A stretch of DNA of 64,000 nt, taken from positions 16,914,001 to 16,978,000 of the forward strand of contig CM072863.1 in the NCBI GenBank assembly GCA_036937835.1. The letters are read 5' to 3'. Source of the stretch: Pampus argenteus (Eukaryota; Chordata; Actinopteri; Scombriformes; Stromateidae). The notes under the pieces were generated by a model, which ran no database searches, was not told the DNA's origin, and saw only the letters and a list, made by a program, of their open reading frames with translations. Of the stretch, positions 1-11,549 are shown in pieces; within the stretch, counting starts at the first letter, position 1, and every line of letters begins with the position of its first letter. The position numbers and the translations under genes are program-made.

Positions 1-2574
1 GTTTTCAGAATCTCAAATATTTTTCCTGTGAAGATAAGACTCAGTGAGATGTAAAATTCTTCCGCACAAAAGATTTCTGAGCTTCAATTAAGAGTTGCCC
101 TGGTTTGAGCTCCAGGGTGTTATTACATGTAAAATAATTAAATAAAAAGAAATTGGTACGTTCTTCAGGAACACTGGGATGCTACAGAATATAAAATGAC
201 AAATATGTTTGAAATTATGATAATGACTTCCCATTTATCTCTCATACATATCTTTAAATAATCATGTTTTAGAACAATTTAAAATGTGCATATTGGTTAG
301 CAAATGGTTATGGTCACAATGGGGACCTTTTAAATAACAAACATTACCAGCCTGGTATTTTACGACTTTCAGATTGATTACGTTGCTCTTAATATCATTA
401 GTTCATTGTTTGGCCTTTTGAGAGCAACACAACATATGACTTATTATCGTCATATAAAGCGAACGTGTTTATCAAACGGTACAATGCTTTCTGAAAAGCC
501 AATATTCACTCTACTTTTTAAGTCTTTCAATCAGCATAATTACCAGCTGAAAAACACTAAAACACTTTGTTGAGTCTGATAATTCTCTGTGGGTTGGTCA
601 CTATTCAACATTTTTCACATTACACTAATCATTTGATTAGTTGTCAATATGAAAATATATTTGTGCTTTAAAGTTGTAGTTATTGTGTACAACCTTGTAA
701 TGCATCAGCATGTGTACTGTATGTCACAAGGCCAAGGAAGTTTGACGCTCTTGATTTATTACTAGATCAATCCACTCCTTCATGCTGAGAGCTGTACGCT
801 GTTTATTGATTAAGCAGGATCCCTGGATGTTACCTGTTATGCAAACAGAGGATAGTCTCCTGTGCTGTGATTTCTCTGGAAGGATGAGTAAGGGTAATAA
901 ATGACTCTAACTGAAGCTCAGGAGGCATGAGGATGAGTTCACTGATAGGAGTCGTCATGCGCTCCGGGGCTGATTTTTGGTGGCACAATCCTTTGTATTA
1001 CTCATGCAGCATGAGGACTTTGTCACCTCAGTAATTCAGTTGTGTAATGGCAAACGACTTCATCTCTACACACACCAAAAAGAAAAAAAAGACATCAAGT
1101 CCATGTTGGGACACTGGTTTAAAAACAATTTACTTGCCACCAAACCGCCATAATTACTCATTTATACATTATTACATTTATATAGCATAGGCAGATAGTC
1201 TACATGAAATCAGCCTGCCTGAATTCAAGGTAGAGTAACAAAAATATAAGTAAAAAAAAATATAAATGGAGGACAGACCTAATTATGAGGCATCTCAGTT
1301 GATTCTCTCTTCATCAGGTCAGTCTGGGATTACATGTCATTGAGATCAGGTCTCTGTGGGGACCAAACCATCTGTTACAGGACTCCTTGTTCTTTTTGTC
1401 TCTTAGTTTTTTTAGGAATCTGGCTGTATGTTTGGATATATAAATATTTAATCATAAAATACTGGTGCTAACCTTTACAGACCTTTTGTGTTTCAACACC
1501 TCAGTATATTACCGTACTTGCTTGGGTCTCTTGATCAAAAATTATTAGCTGTCCCTCAAATGTGCTGAATAACCTGAAGTGACCGTGTTTTTAAAGTTGT
1601 TGTGCCCAATTTATGGAATGTTATCCCCTTTTATTGTATTGATCTCTAGACTCCTGTGACGATGAAAATATTTTTAGTCAGAGAAGCTTTTGTTTAGCCT
1701 GTCTGAATACCTGTTTGACATTAGGCATTTTTTTTTATTGGTTTAGTTCTATGTCTGTGTTCGAACCTTTTGTAGGTGTTTATGTGTCTCTGTCCTCGTT
1801 TGATTGGTTGTTGTTGTTGCTTTTTTTAAATATTGCCTTAAAGTGTTTGTCATTGATGTAAAGCACTTTGTGATATACTATTACTTACTATTCCTTGTTT
1901 GGTTACAAAGACACTGACAGTTTTGTATCTTTGAAATCAAGGGAACTGAACCTGGAACAAGTAGAACTAACTCAGCACTGTGCCAGGATTTTTCCTATTG
2001 TAAGAAAATATTTCAAGCTTAAATCTGAGACAAAATGCCTGGAGACAGATGTTTTATGCTGGTTGCATCTGCACATGGAGGCTCTGCCAAAGTCTAGTAC
2101 AGTGATTAATGGCCAGTGTAGGAAGGAAGCCAGTGGTGTAAATCTAAGCCCTCCTTTTTTATCTAAACCTCTAAGGGACATATTGGCTGTAATAAAATGA
2201 CGAAATGGAAACTAGATCCAGACTGGGGCTAGACAGCATAGTGATGCAGTGTGATGATGATGTAATGAGAGGTAGATATTTAAGGATGGGAGAACCTGAA
2301 CCTCTGCATCGCTTACAAGCCTGCAGGAGACATGAGTCAGACCTCATGACGATGATGACCTGACTACATCCCCATCGAAATGTCTCGGTTTCTCTTTTAT
2401 TGTTTCTCTGCCACTGAAATGCAGATTTCAGAATACTGTTACCCATGAGGGCAATATGTCACTGAGGTGACGTAAACTTATATGTTTCTTAAGACAGACA
2501 AAAACGGTGCAAATGCATTGGCACGTGTTTTGCCATTTATATGCATGTTACTTGGGCGTATTTATGTTACTTGT
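1..2574. other. Upstream DNA, nothing recognised
   Basis: AT-rich DNA with short A or T runs. Open frames are short and resemble no known protein. No RNA gene or repeat family could be named. Confidence 0.6.
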
Positions 2575-2682
2575 GTGTTGATACGGCATTCATGTGAGAC
2601 AACAAGTAAGAATTTCATTGTACAGAGAAACTTGTATACTTTTATACTGTGCACATGACAATAAACTTTGAATTGAATTTTT
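2575..2682 (+). mobile_element. LINE 3' tail (L2/CR1-like)
   Basis: AAGAATTTCATTGTACAG, then CTGTGCACATGACAATAAAC and a TTTGAATTGAATTT terminal repeat. This is the typical 3' end of L2/CR1-clade LINEs in fish. No reverse transcriptase remains, so the copy is 5'-truncated. Confidence 0.6.
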
Positions 2683-2811
2683 GAAAGATAGTGAAAGATT
2701 TGTACTTACAAAATACATAATGCATTTATGCAGAGAACAGGCAACAACACAGCAGTCCAGATGGGAAATCTGATTTAACAAGACAAGCGGCAACAGGATA
2801 GCAGGAAATTC

Positions 2812-2975
2812 AGCCAGGATAGCTGCAGCTCAAGAGGTAGAGCAGGTCCTACACTAATTCGAAGATCTGCGGTTTGATTCTTGGCTTCTCTAGTTGAGGT
2901 GTCCTTGGGCAAGATCCTGAACCCCAAATGGTGTGTGTCATCTGCAACCCCACTGTCACTTTCACCACACATAGT
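2812..2975 (+). mobile_element. tRNA-derived SINE
   Basis: A tRNA-like A box (AGCTCAAGAGGTAGAGCAGG, 2827-2846) and B box (GGTTTGATTC, 2871-2880) are spaced as in a tRNA head. They are followed by the fish SINE body GTGTCCTTGGGCAAGATCCT. The copy is diverged. Confidence 0.7.
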
Positions 2976-3334
2976 CAATTCTTATGCTTAGTCACACACA
3001 GCCATGCAGAGATCATGCTGTTGTGAAATGTCAGCAAGATAAGCAACACTTTCTTGCTGCTCCCCAGAGAGCAAAGAGGGGAGAAAAACTCATTTACTAT
3101 AATGAGGAGTTAGTGCTGTCTGCACTGTAGCCTCATCACAGCAGGTACACCTCTACCTATGATTGCAAGGGACAGCATTTACATCAGGAAGGTGCTAGTT
3201 CAGGGACCTGAACTATGATGGCACATTTACTTTATATTTTTCCCGATAGTCTGTTATTACTGATTGTACACCCCCGACTTCACAAGAAAACACTATAGGT
3301 CTACAATTCAGGCCAACAAAAACAGCCTATAGTT

Positions 3335-3910
3335 TAGTGATGCTCCGATCACCATTTTTTTGGGCCGATCACCAAAAAACTTGATCTGCCGATTGCCGAT
3401 CAAAGAATGAATTTAAAATTTTAAATAATTAACTATAAAAAACAGTCAAAATCTTCAAATGTACAGAATGCCTTTATTTTACTGTAGCCTTTGAGAACGA
3501 TATCCATGTCACCAATATCAACAATATCCATGTTTCAAAATAAAAATATGAATCTTTCCATTCAAAATGCAAATAAAAGACCATTAGAAAAGTCAAGCAG
3601 ACGGCTACTAACTCACACACTTGGGCTACTTGAAAACTGGCTTGGTTAAAGATAAAATAAACAATTGGCCACAAAACCAAAACGTGCAAGGCCTACTATC
3701 ACAAAGGACAAAATCTTTCACTGCCCAATAACATATGGCAAGTTTCTTTTGATCATTATGAGCATCTCTGCATTTTGCACGTTTTGTTTGTTCTTTTTTG
3801 GCTAGTCTCACCTTTGGCATTGTTGGCACATCCCATAATAAAGCTGGTGATTGAAATGTTATGTTGACCAATATGATTTTACTTTTGAGTAATTGCTCCA
3901 CAAAGCATTT
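3335..3910. mobile_element. Possible hAT-like DNA transposon remnant
   Basis: Begins TAGTGATGCTCCGATCACC and repeats CCGATCA/GCCGATC motifs in the first 75 bases, as in ends of fish hAT-type elements. No clear second terminus or transposase is seen; the right limit is a guess. Confidence 0.35.
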
Positions 3911-6900
3911 TCCTATGGTCCTGTATTATGACAATATGGATACCTAATTGTGAAGACTCATTGTTTCTCTCACTCTCGCACTCCAAATGTTTTCCATGCC
4001 TGTGGCGCTCTGCCGATGCCAGCTTAGCTTCGATATGTTTTTATTTTCATTTTATTGTTTTGCCATATCAATCCTTCGGGGAGATACTATCATCAGCATT
4101 CTATCAAATATTCATTATGCAACACATTATTTGATAAGGCTTTTAAAATTCAAATTAAGCAATGCCAGTGTCTTAACTGCTTTACAGATTCAATAATCCC
4201 CTATTTTCTGAGAGTGAATGTGCTCTTTGCCTTGTTTTCATTTTGTTCTCAACTGTGTCAGATCAAAAGCTTATGGTGTACTTGTGTCAAAGAGACAATT
4301 ACACACATATTGTATTATGTTTACTATGTAGTTTTGCTGCTGTTGGGGTGTTTGGGATGCTGCTTTCCTGATCCCCCATCGTCTTAGAGGGATGAGAGTA
4401 GCTTTCTGCTAAGTCGGACTGTGTAAGCGGTGCTTCCTAAGAGCTTTGAGCCTTAGTGTAGGAGGTATAGAGCTGAGCTTTATTTGTGTCATATCTTTTT
4501 AAACAACATACTGTATTGATCCTGCTCCAGACACTGTTGGAGGAGACTTATTTCTATAGTAAGGGTGAGAGACATAATCAAGAGCAGAGAGTATTGAGTC
4601 TTGCATTGTTTGCCTCAGCAGTAAATTACACTAAAGATAATGAAATGCATCCCTGACAGACGAATGAAACATCACTCCAAACACCACACGTCCGAAATAG
4701 CTGACAGATTGTAAAAAGTATAGAGCAGACTGATGTGTTGATGTGTCTGTCTTGTTCATTCCCGACACTGCTATACTTTTGAGTAATTACGTGCTGTGTC
4801 AGACACTGTGTCTGAACATGAATTTCCATCACTGTCCTTGATGGAAATTTGTTTATTTAAAAAATAAAAATAAAAAAGTCTCAGTCACTGTTCTGATATT
4901 CACTTGTTTCTGTTATAGCACTCTATATTGAAAATGTAAGAAGGCGGTATCGTCATCTCTCATGATGATAACCAGCAAGTTTAGATGTTGGAGCTGAGGG
5001 TGAAATCCAAGACAAACGGGCATTTTTAATATGCTGTGGAGGTGAGCTGCTGGTGCAATCAGAATCTGTGCACCAGATGTATGCAGAGGTGTAGGTAGAA
5101 AAGCAGAATAGTTTTTGTTTATATAGATTAGCGCTCCTCAGCTGTAATCACACAGCAAGGCTTGTCTCCTGCAAGCTGCTTGATACCAGGGTTGTTAGAG
5201 AGCTGAATGTAAGATTTCTGCATGTGAAGGCATGCTGTAGCGGTGATGATTGGCCCATTTCTCTCATCAAGACGTTGTGATTACAGTTGTGGTTGAGTCA
5301 GATATGTCCAATACTTCTCCATTCTTCTCTCTGGTGGAATAGGTAAATTAAGATAACTGGGTTGACTGATTAGCCCCACCCCCTACTGTTAATTAGGATT
5401 AGTGCGCCTACCAGTTATATTATTGATGGTGGTGATGATAATGACTCTACAGTCTGAAATTAGTGTGTGATGCTGCAGTGAAGAAATGCAGAAGCAGTTA
5501 ATAATGTAATGAAATAATGAATTAATGTACAAACGTCTCACTTTTAGTGACTTGAGGTGTTTCTTTGGTTTTACCCAAATAGATTTAATAAGATACATTT
5601 ATTTTCAATGCAGGTTTCTAGCCTGGAAGTCATTACTATTGATCAGTTTAAAGCCAGACTCGTCAGTAAACTGTCAAGTGTCCCTAGAACTCATTTCATT
5701 AACACACCGGGTATACTCCAGGTGATGATGAGACTCGCCATTTAAAACTCTCAGACTTTGCTTCTCCAGGTATCTGGAAATGCCGAGACTGAAGACTCGT
5801 ACTGAATGCTTAAACTGTAGCCGGGGGAAAAGGGAAGAAAAATACTTTTTTTTTTTTTCTTTTCTTTACAAATCCCAATACCAACAGTGTGTTGTATTGT
5901 ACTTTTCTGACTTCCCTATACTCTATGGCAGTCAGCCCAAGCCTATTTGTTCCTACTGAACATGTACTATCTTTAAAATGTGTCAAAAACAGATAGTTTA
6001 ACTCTACAAAAAGCTTAAACAGGAGTGAGTAATGCATTTGTTGACTATTTTGGATTAAATGAAGGCTTGTCTATAACAGCTCCAGTATGCTTTACATTAA
6101 AAAACAACATATAAAACCCCAAAATACTCTACTATATAATAAAAAGGACTTCATCCAGTGATTGTTGCGATATAACTGAGATATACCACAGTTTCTCAAA
6201 TGATCAGTGTCTAATTTAGAAGCAAAAAAACCCCAAAAATGATGCATGTTGAATAAACAGTTTCCCTGTTTTTCAGCCTTTTAATAAATCAAATGTTTCA
6301 TACATGTTACCAACCAATCGTATAGGTCCGCACACATTTTCAATTTATTCAAGCTCATCCACGAAATGTTGTGCTGGCTTAATACTGGCATTACCCGACA
6401 GTTAAATGCCTGTCTAAATTTCCATTAACCTCCACAATAGAACTGCCTTGCTAATTATCACAGCTCCACTTTAGCAATAATTGATATTCATGATGTGTGT
6501 TCATGCAGATGCCAATTAAATTTAATGTACACAGACTCGGGGGCAGCGGGTGGTTTAATCTGCTTAGAGATGTGTGTCCCATTTAAGTCAACAAATCAGT
6601 CAAACCATTGTAATGGGTTTTTTGAAGCACATAAGATATGATTCAATGTATATAGTGACAAATAAATATGCTTTTAATTGTTACAAGATGGTTAACTTCA
6701 GCCAAATGTTTAGTACTTGGTGACTAATGGCCACATGCAGCTGCCACTGTATAAAATTTAATATTGCTTTCTAGTTCTTGTGGTGCTTTTTCCAGTACTG
6801 TCGTTGGCTGTCAGTTAAACTTGGGGCCTATAGCTAAAACTTTTTAAGTGATATATTTAGATATATCTTTTCCCTTTTTTCCATAGCCACAGCTTGGTGG

Positions 6901-8179
6901 CTTACAGGTTGGCCAACAATCATTACATATCATTACCCTGATCACATCACAACCCTCTTGCTGACAGCAAAAGTAAAAATAGAATTGAAGTACAGATATT
7001 GTCACCTACCCTGCGGGGAGACTGTCGGAAAGATGAAGAGGGGGAAAAAAACCACACACACACACACATGCTATTGTGTTGCCACTCTGCTTATGGTGAG
7101 CTGCCATGTTGTGGGATCGCTCAAAGTCACTTCCTGTGGTGTTTTAAATGTCTGTGACCAGTATTTGTTGAGATTATGGAGGCAACAACAGAGGTCCAAA
7201 GCAGCATGCAGCCCCTTAAACCCTGCTGTCTTTATACAGACTGTGTCATTTAGTATGGAAATTGCCTTGGCATAGATGTGATAGTTAAAGAGATTTTAGT
7301 GCACAGCATTATGATTATAGACGTGTACAGTAGTTGATACAAGAGCAAGCATAGCCCAATCCTTTATGCATTTCATTTGTTTGTGAATAGAGGGTTTTTC
7401 TACCTTTTTATTTAATGCATGTGTGATTTTTATTAGAAATAGCTTGGAGTCAGTAGATTAAACATGTTGATCCGCGAGTTTTGCTAAAGTATTTATAAAG
7501 GATTCAGAGAAGTGCCTTAAAAGCTCAAAGCTTCTGTCTGCTTTTTTTTATCAGGTTGCTGTACTTTTAAAATGAAGTTGAACTCCTGATATTTTTGGCT
7601 TTTCTGAGATGTGACAGTAGTATTTAATTTACAGATAAGGAAATGATAACTTTTTTTTTTAATATGTATTCTGTTCATTGTGTTATTTTTCCAGGAGTTG
7701 TTTTATTTTGTGTCTTACTATCTGTAAGAAAACAGTTTGGTCGTAATAGAAATCTCTGTGAACCAGGCAGTCTTTAATGTATATGACGCATACTGTAGGT
7801 AAAAAAAAATCACCATCATATTTTTATTATTTATTAGTTTATTTTGTTAACTCCACCCGTTCTGATAGCTTTTCCGGTATTACAGGTGAGTGCTTCTATC
7901 CTCAAGTTATCGACCATCGGAGTAAGGAAAGCCGCTTCAGTAAACAAGAAAGCAGTCTGTATTGGTTGCCTGTGTACCTCAGGTTGAATAATTCATGACT
8001 TGGCCTGCTGTCAGCTCAGGTTTCAGAGTGCATAAACTGTACTGAGTATGATGTTGAAAGACCTGAAACTCCTAATGATTCCAGGTACATCACTGATGAT
8101 GTGTCAAGCAGCATCAGAAGATGTTTTTTCACTCGCATTTAATCTGATTTCTCAGTGACAACCAGGAAAGTCTGGTTGA
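3911..8179. other. Upstream noncoding DNA
   Basis: No gene seen. It holds the small hairpin at 4821-4849, short homopolymer and AC runs (7056-7069), and a stretch at 6360-6560 that looks like conserved noncoding DNA. Confidence 0.6.
4821..4849. repeat. Perfect hairpin, 11-bp arms, 7-base loop
   Basis: AATTTCCATCA (4821-4831) is the exact reverse complement of TGATGGAAATT (4839-4849). Confidence 0.8.
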
Positions 8180-8700
8180 AGAGAATGACGACACCTAGAG
8201 AGACGGTGACAACGCGGAGACGGCAATAGGGGCAGCGAGGGCTGGAAACCCATGCTGCATCTTCCATGAGGAGGAGTACAAAGCTAGTTACAGAAAACCA
8301 ACAGGATAGATACCCCCAGAGGAGCCCAAGAGAGAGTGGAAGCTAAAAGCAGCAACAATTCCCCCAGCACATTGCCACCACCACCACACTGCATCCTGAT
8401 GTGGTTCTGTGGTCGGCCTCCACCAAGCTTGTCATCCTATTGGAGATGACGGTATTGTGGGATGAAGCCTATGAGAGAAAACTGTCCAAGTATGAAGATC
8501 CTATCAGCCAGTGCAGAGATTTAAGATTGGAAGAAAAGGTTTCTGCTGATAGAGGTTGAATGTCGAGGATTTGCTGCCTGTTCACTGACCAGAGCCCTCA
8601 GCACACTGGGCATTGATTGGGGGGGAAAAAAAGAAGAGAATAGCCATTCATGAGACCACCAGCGTGGCAGAAAGAGCCTCTACATGGCTGAAGAGAGAAC
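8180..8700 (+). pseudogene. Decayed multicopy teleost reading frame
   Basis: Recognisable coding pieces are spread over the three frames. From 8395: PDVVLWSASTKLVILLEMTV, then YERKLSKYEDPISQCRDLRLE. From about 8551: IEVECRGFAACSLTRALSTL, then GIDW. Near 8650: HETTSVAERASTWL. They resemble a protein segment I know as highly repeated in fish genomes (PDVVLWS...ELTVPWE...ERK..KY...CR...PVEVGCRGF), probably carried by a retroelement. Frameshifts make it dead. The family name and full extent are uncertain. Confidence 0.6.
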
Positions 8701-9742
8701 AGCCTTAGGTGCCAAGTAGTTAGTTATTGCCAGCTGGATACAAGAAGGGGTCTGATTAGCCTTCGCTGTGTCGCCTGGGGGAGGGAGTAAGATGTTGAGA
8801 GACCAATGACCATTCACCCTGTGTTGAAAACCAATGCTATGTGACATGAAAAATGAATGATGAATTTGTACATTGATGGCTGACTGCAGAGGACTAATTT
8901 CACGTTCACCGGTGTCCTCTTGAGAGAAACAGCAGGGGTATATCCCTGATAACAATACAGTGGAGTAGTTTGTTTTTTTCTTCCCCTCTCTCGGTATCCA
9001 CGTGTTTTGTGTGCTGCTGATCTCCTCACATGCACTGCTTTGTAGGCTCTGACCTCAGCTGTAAGGGAGTCAAGTTTTCCGAACCTTGGATAAAGGAATG
9101 GTGCAGTTGCAGCAGAGGGTCCATCTTATCTAAGTTGAAATGACAGATGAGGCTGTCAGGATGGGGTGTCTTACACATTTTGTACTGCATTTCTCAGTGT
9201 CACCTTCATCGCCTGTATTATTCAGGTGCTTGGGAATCCTTTCCATTAGAGGCAGCGCACAGCTAAAGATCATTGTCTGAGCGAAGAAGCACACTAGCCA
9301 ATTCAAATGGCTTCAACAGTGGGGTCACTTGTTATCATTTACAAGTAGAAGTGAGAGATCTGTGCTGCTCTGTTGCCACTAGGCTGATTTTCAATTTGTA
9401 GTCAGGTGTTATGTAGTAATTTTAGCATTTTTTAGCAGAAGCAAACATGACCCTTGTGTATTTTGTACAGGACATTTTATATGCAGTGCGCTAATATCGG
9501 CTGATATATCTGCCCAGTTCATTGGTTAGTCTTCTGCCGATGTTCAACTACCACAGCACCATATTTATAACTTCCCTTATTATGGTGTTAGTTGTGATGC
9601 ATAAAATGCTGGTGATCAAAGAATTAAAGTATATCGTGTCATCAAACTCAATTATCAAAAGTCTCGTTATGATCGTGTTAATGATATTCAGCTACAACTA
9701 AGCCACTGCAAAGAGGTCGATAACCAGCAGACAGACAATATA
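8701..9742. other. Noncoding DNA between the decayed frame and the Tc1 element
   Basis: No gene or named repeat. ATATCGGCTGATATATCTGCC at 9494-9514 is palindromic in part but has no partner nearby. Confidence 0.55.
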
Positions 9743-9908
9743 CAGTGGTATGAAAAAGTTTGGGAACCCCTGATCGTTTTCAGGATTTTCCTTTATAAAT
9801 CATTGGTTGTTCGGATCAGCAATTTCAGTTAAATATATCATATAGCAGACAAACGCAGTGATATTTGAGAAGTGAAATGAAGTTTATAGGCTTAACAGAA
9901 AGTGTGCA
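9743..9908 (+). repeat. Left inverted repeat of the Tc1 element
   Basis: Matches the reverse complement of 10437-10606 with scattered mismatches and a short indel (an extra AAAT in the right arm). Confidence 0.9.
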
Positions 9909-10130
9909 ATAATTACTTAAACAAAAGTGGACAGGTGCTTAATTTGGGCACCCTTGTTGTTTTATTGATTTGAGTACCTTTAGCACTAATTATTGAAACA
10001 CAAAGTTTGTTAGGTAAGCTCACTGACCCTTGACCTACATACACAGGTGAAGCCAATCGTGAGAAAGGGTAGTTCAGGTGGCCAGTAGCAAGTTGTTCTC
10101 CCTTTTGCATCTTCTCTGAGGAGTGGCACC

Positions 10131-10436
10131 ATGGGAGAATCAAAACAACTCTCAAATGACCTGAAAACAAAGATTGTCCAACCCCATGGTTTAGGGGAAG
10201 GATACAAAAAGCTGGCTCAGAGATTTAAGCTGTCAGTTTCCGCTGTGAGGAACATAGTGAGGAAATGGAAGACCACAGGCACAGTCCTAGTTAAGGCCCG
10301 GAGTGGCAGGCCAAGAGAAATCTCAGAGAAGCAGAGGCGAAGGATGGTGAGAACGGTCAAACTCAACCCACAGACCAGCTCCAAAGACCAACAACATGAT
10401 ATTGCTGCAGAAGGTGGCACTGTGCATCGTTCACCT
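10131..10436 (+). pseudogene. Tc1 transposase, N-terminal half only
   Basis: From Met at 10131 the frame shows a Tc1-type paired helix-turn-helix domain (KLAQRFKLSVSAVRNIVRKW), a GRPR hook-like basic motif (SGRPREIS) and the start of the second HTH (DIAAEGGTVHRS). Reading then runs straight into the 3' inverted repeat at about 10437, so the whole DDE catalytic domain is missing. No stop or frameshift occurs before the deletion. It may still bind its repeat ends but cannot catalyse transposition. Confidence 0.88.
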
Positions 10437-10606
10437 TGCACACTTTCTGTTAATTCTATAAACTTCATTTCACTTCTCAAATATCACTGTGTTTGTCTGC
10501 TATATGATATATTTATTTAACTCAAATTGCTGATCCGAATAACCAATGATTTATAAAGGAAAATCCTGAAAACGATCAGGGGTGCCCAAACTTTTTCATA
10601 CCACTG
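10437..10606 (-). repeat. Right inverted repeat of the Tc1 element
   Basis: Reverse-complement partner of the left arm; it ends CATACCACTG before the TA target site. The internal deletion joint lies at its inner edge. Confidence 0.9.
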
Positions 10607-11514
10607 TAAATCTATTTACTATCCGTTTACTTGCAGTAGCAAACCTAATTTGTGGCTGCAGCCTTGTGGTGGTGAAAGGGATCATTCTGATAATTTACCT
10701 GTATTGCAGACAGACCATAGGGGGCCCTCTAAAACTTTTAAGTTAAACTCATTACAGGCCACACTATGCATGTTATGGTTTCTCTGAGAAATATCACCTA
10801 CTCCAAAATGACCCACTTATTTTTGCTTTTTTTAATCTGCTTTCCTGATAGGCAAGTTGCAGAACTTTGCATCACCACAAGCCAGACTATAAGCAAATAA
10901 AGGATAAATGGCTGTATTAACCCTAATACTGGGGAAAGTAATAGTTATAATTTAAACACATCTCTGAAGTGTTGGACTAATCAAACAGATCAAGTGTCCT
11001 CAAACAAGACACATGCTCTGTTTAATTAGTCGCCTACTGGCTCTACTCGACTTCCCCTGGTGATGTGTAGCATCATACTGTACATTACACAAGTGGCCAA
11101 TTACTGTGTCAAGGCCAAAATGAAAAAAACACTCTTGCCTTTACCCAACCAAATTAACAATAACAAAAGTACCCTGTTTACTTTGATATCGTGTATTCTT
11201 CCACGGTGGGTCAAGCAGGGCGATTCCCAAACATTCATAATGTATTCTGTGCCATACACTGCGTCTACAAACTAGTTCCCTCTGCACTCAAGAAGCCTAT
11301 TTCAGAATAATCGCTCAAGTTTACATAAAGTGACATAATTTAAATGGCATAATGGAGTCTCTGGATGCCATTTAAATGCCAAGGTGAAGCTGTTGAGAGC
11401 GAGTTAAAACTAACCCTAATAATGAAAAAAAGTTGCTGAATCATGTTCAGTGAGACTCTGACCTCTTTGGGGAGGGATAAGAGGGAAGAGGAGTTATCTG
11501 TGGGAAGCAGTAGG

Positions 11515-11515
<1 letters not shown>

Positions 11516-11549
<34 letters not shown>
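11516..11549. repeat. (ATT)n microsatellite
   Basis: About 11 perfect trinucleotide units, with a few more after one interruption. Confidence 0.95.

Larger units (their letters stand above)
9743..10606 (+). mobile_element. Tc1/mariner element, internally deleted (864 bp)
   Basis: The ends are inverted copies beginning CAGTGGTATGAAAAAGTTTG, flanked by TA on both sides (9741-9742, 10607-10608), the target duplication of Tc1/mariner. The arms (about 9743-9908 and 10437-10606) are roughly 166-170 bases with few differences, which suggests recent activity. The transposase keeps only its N-terminal DNA-binding half, so the copy is non-autonomous. Confidence 0.92.

Noticed and set aside
9494..9514. 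ATATCGGCTGATATAT words like a transposon end
   Set aside because: No matching second end or target duplication found.
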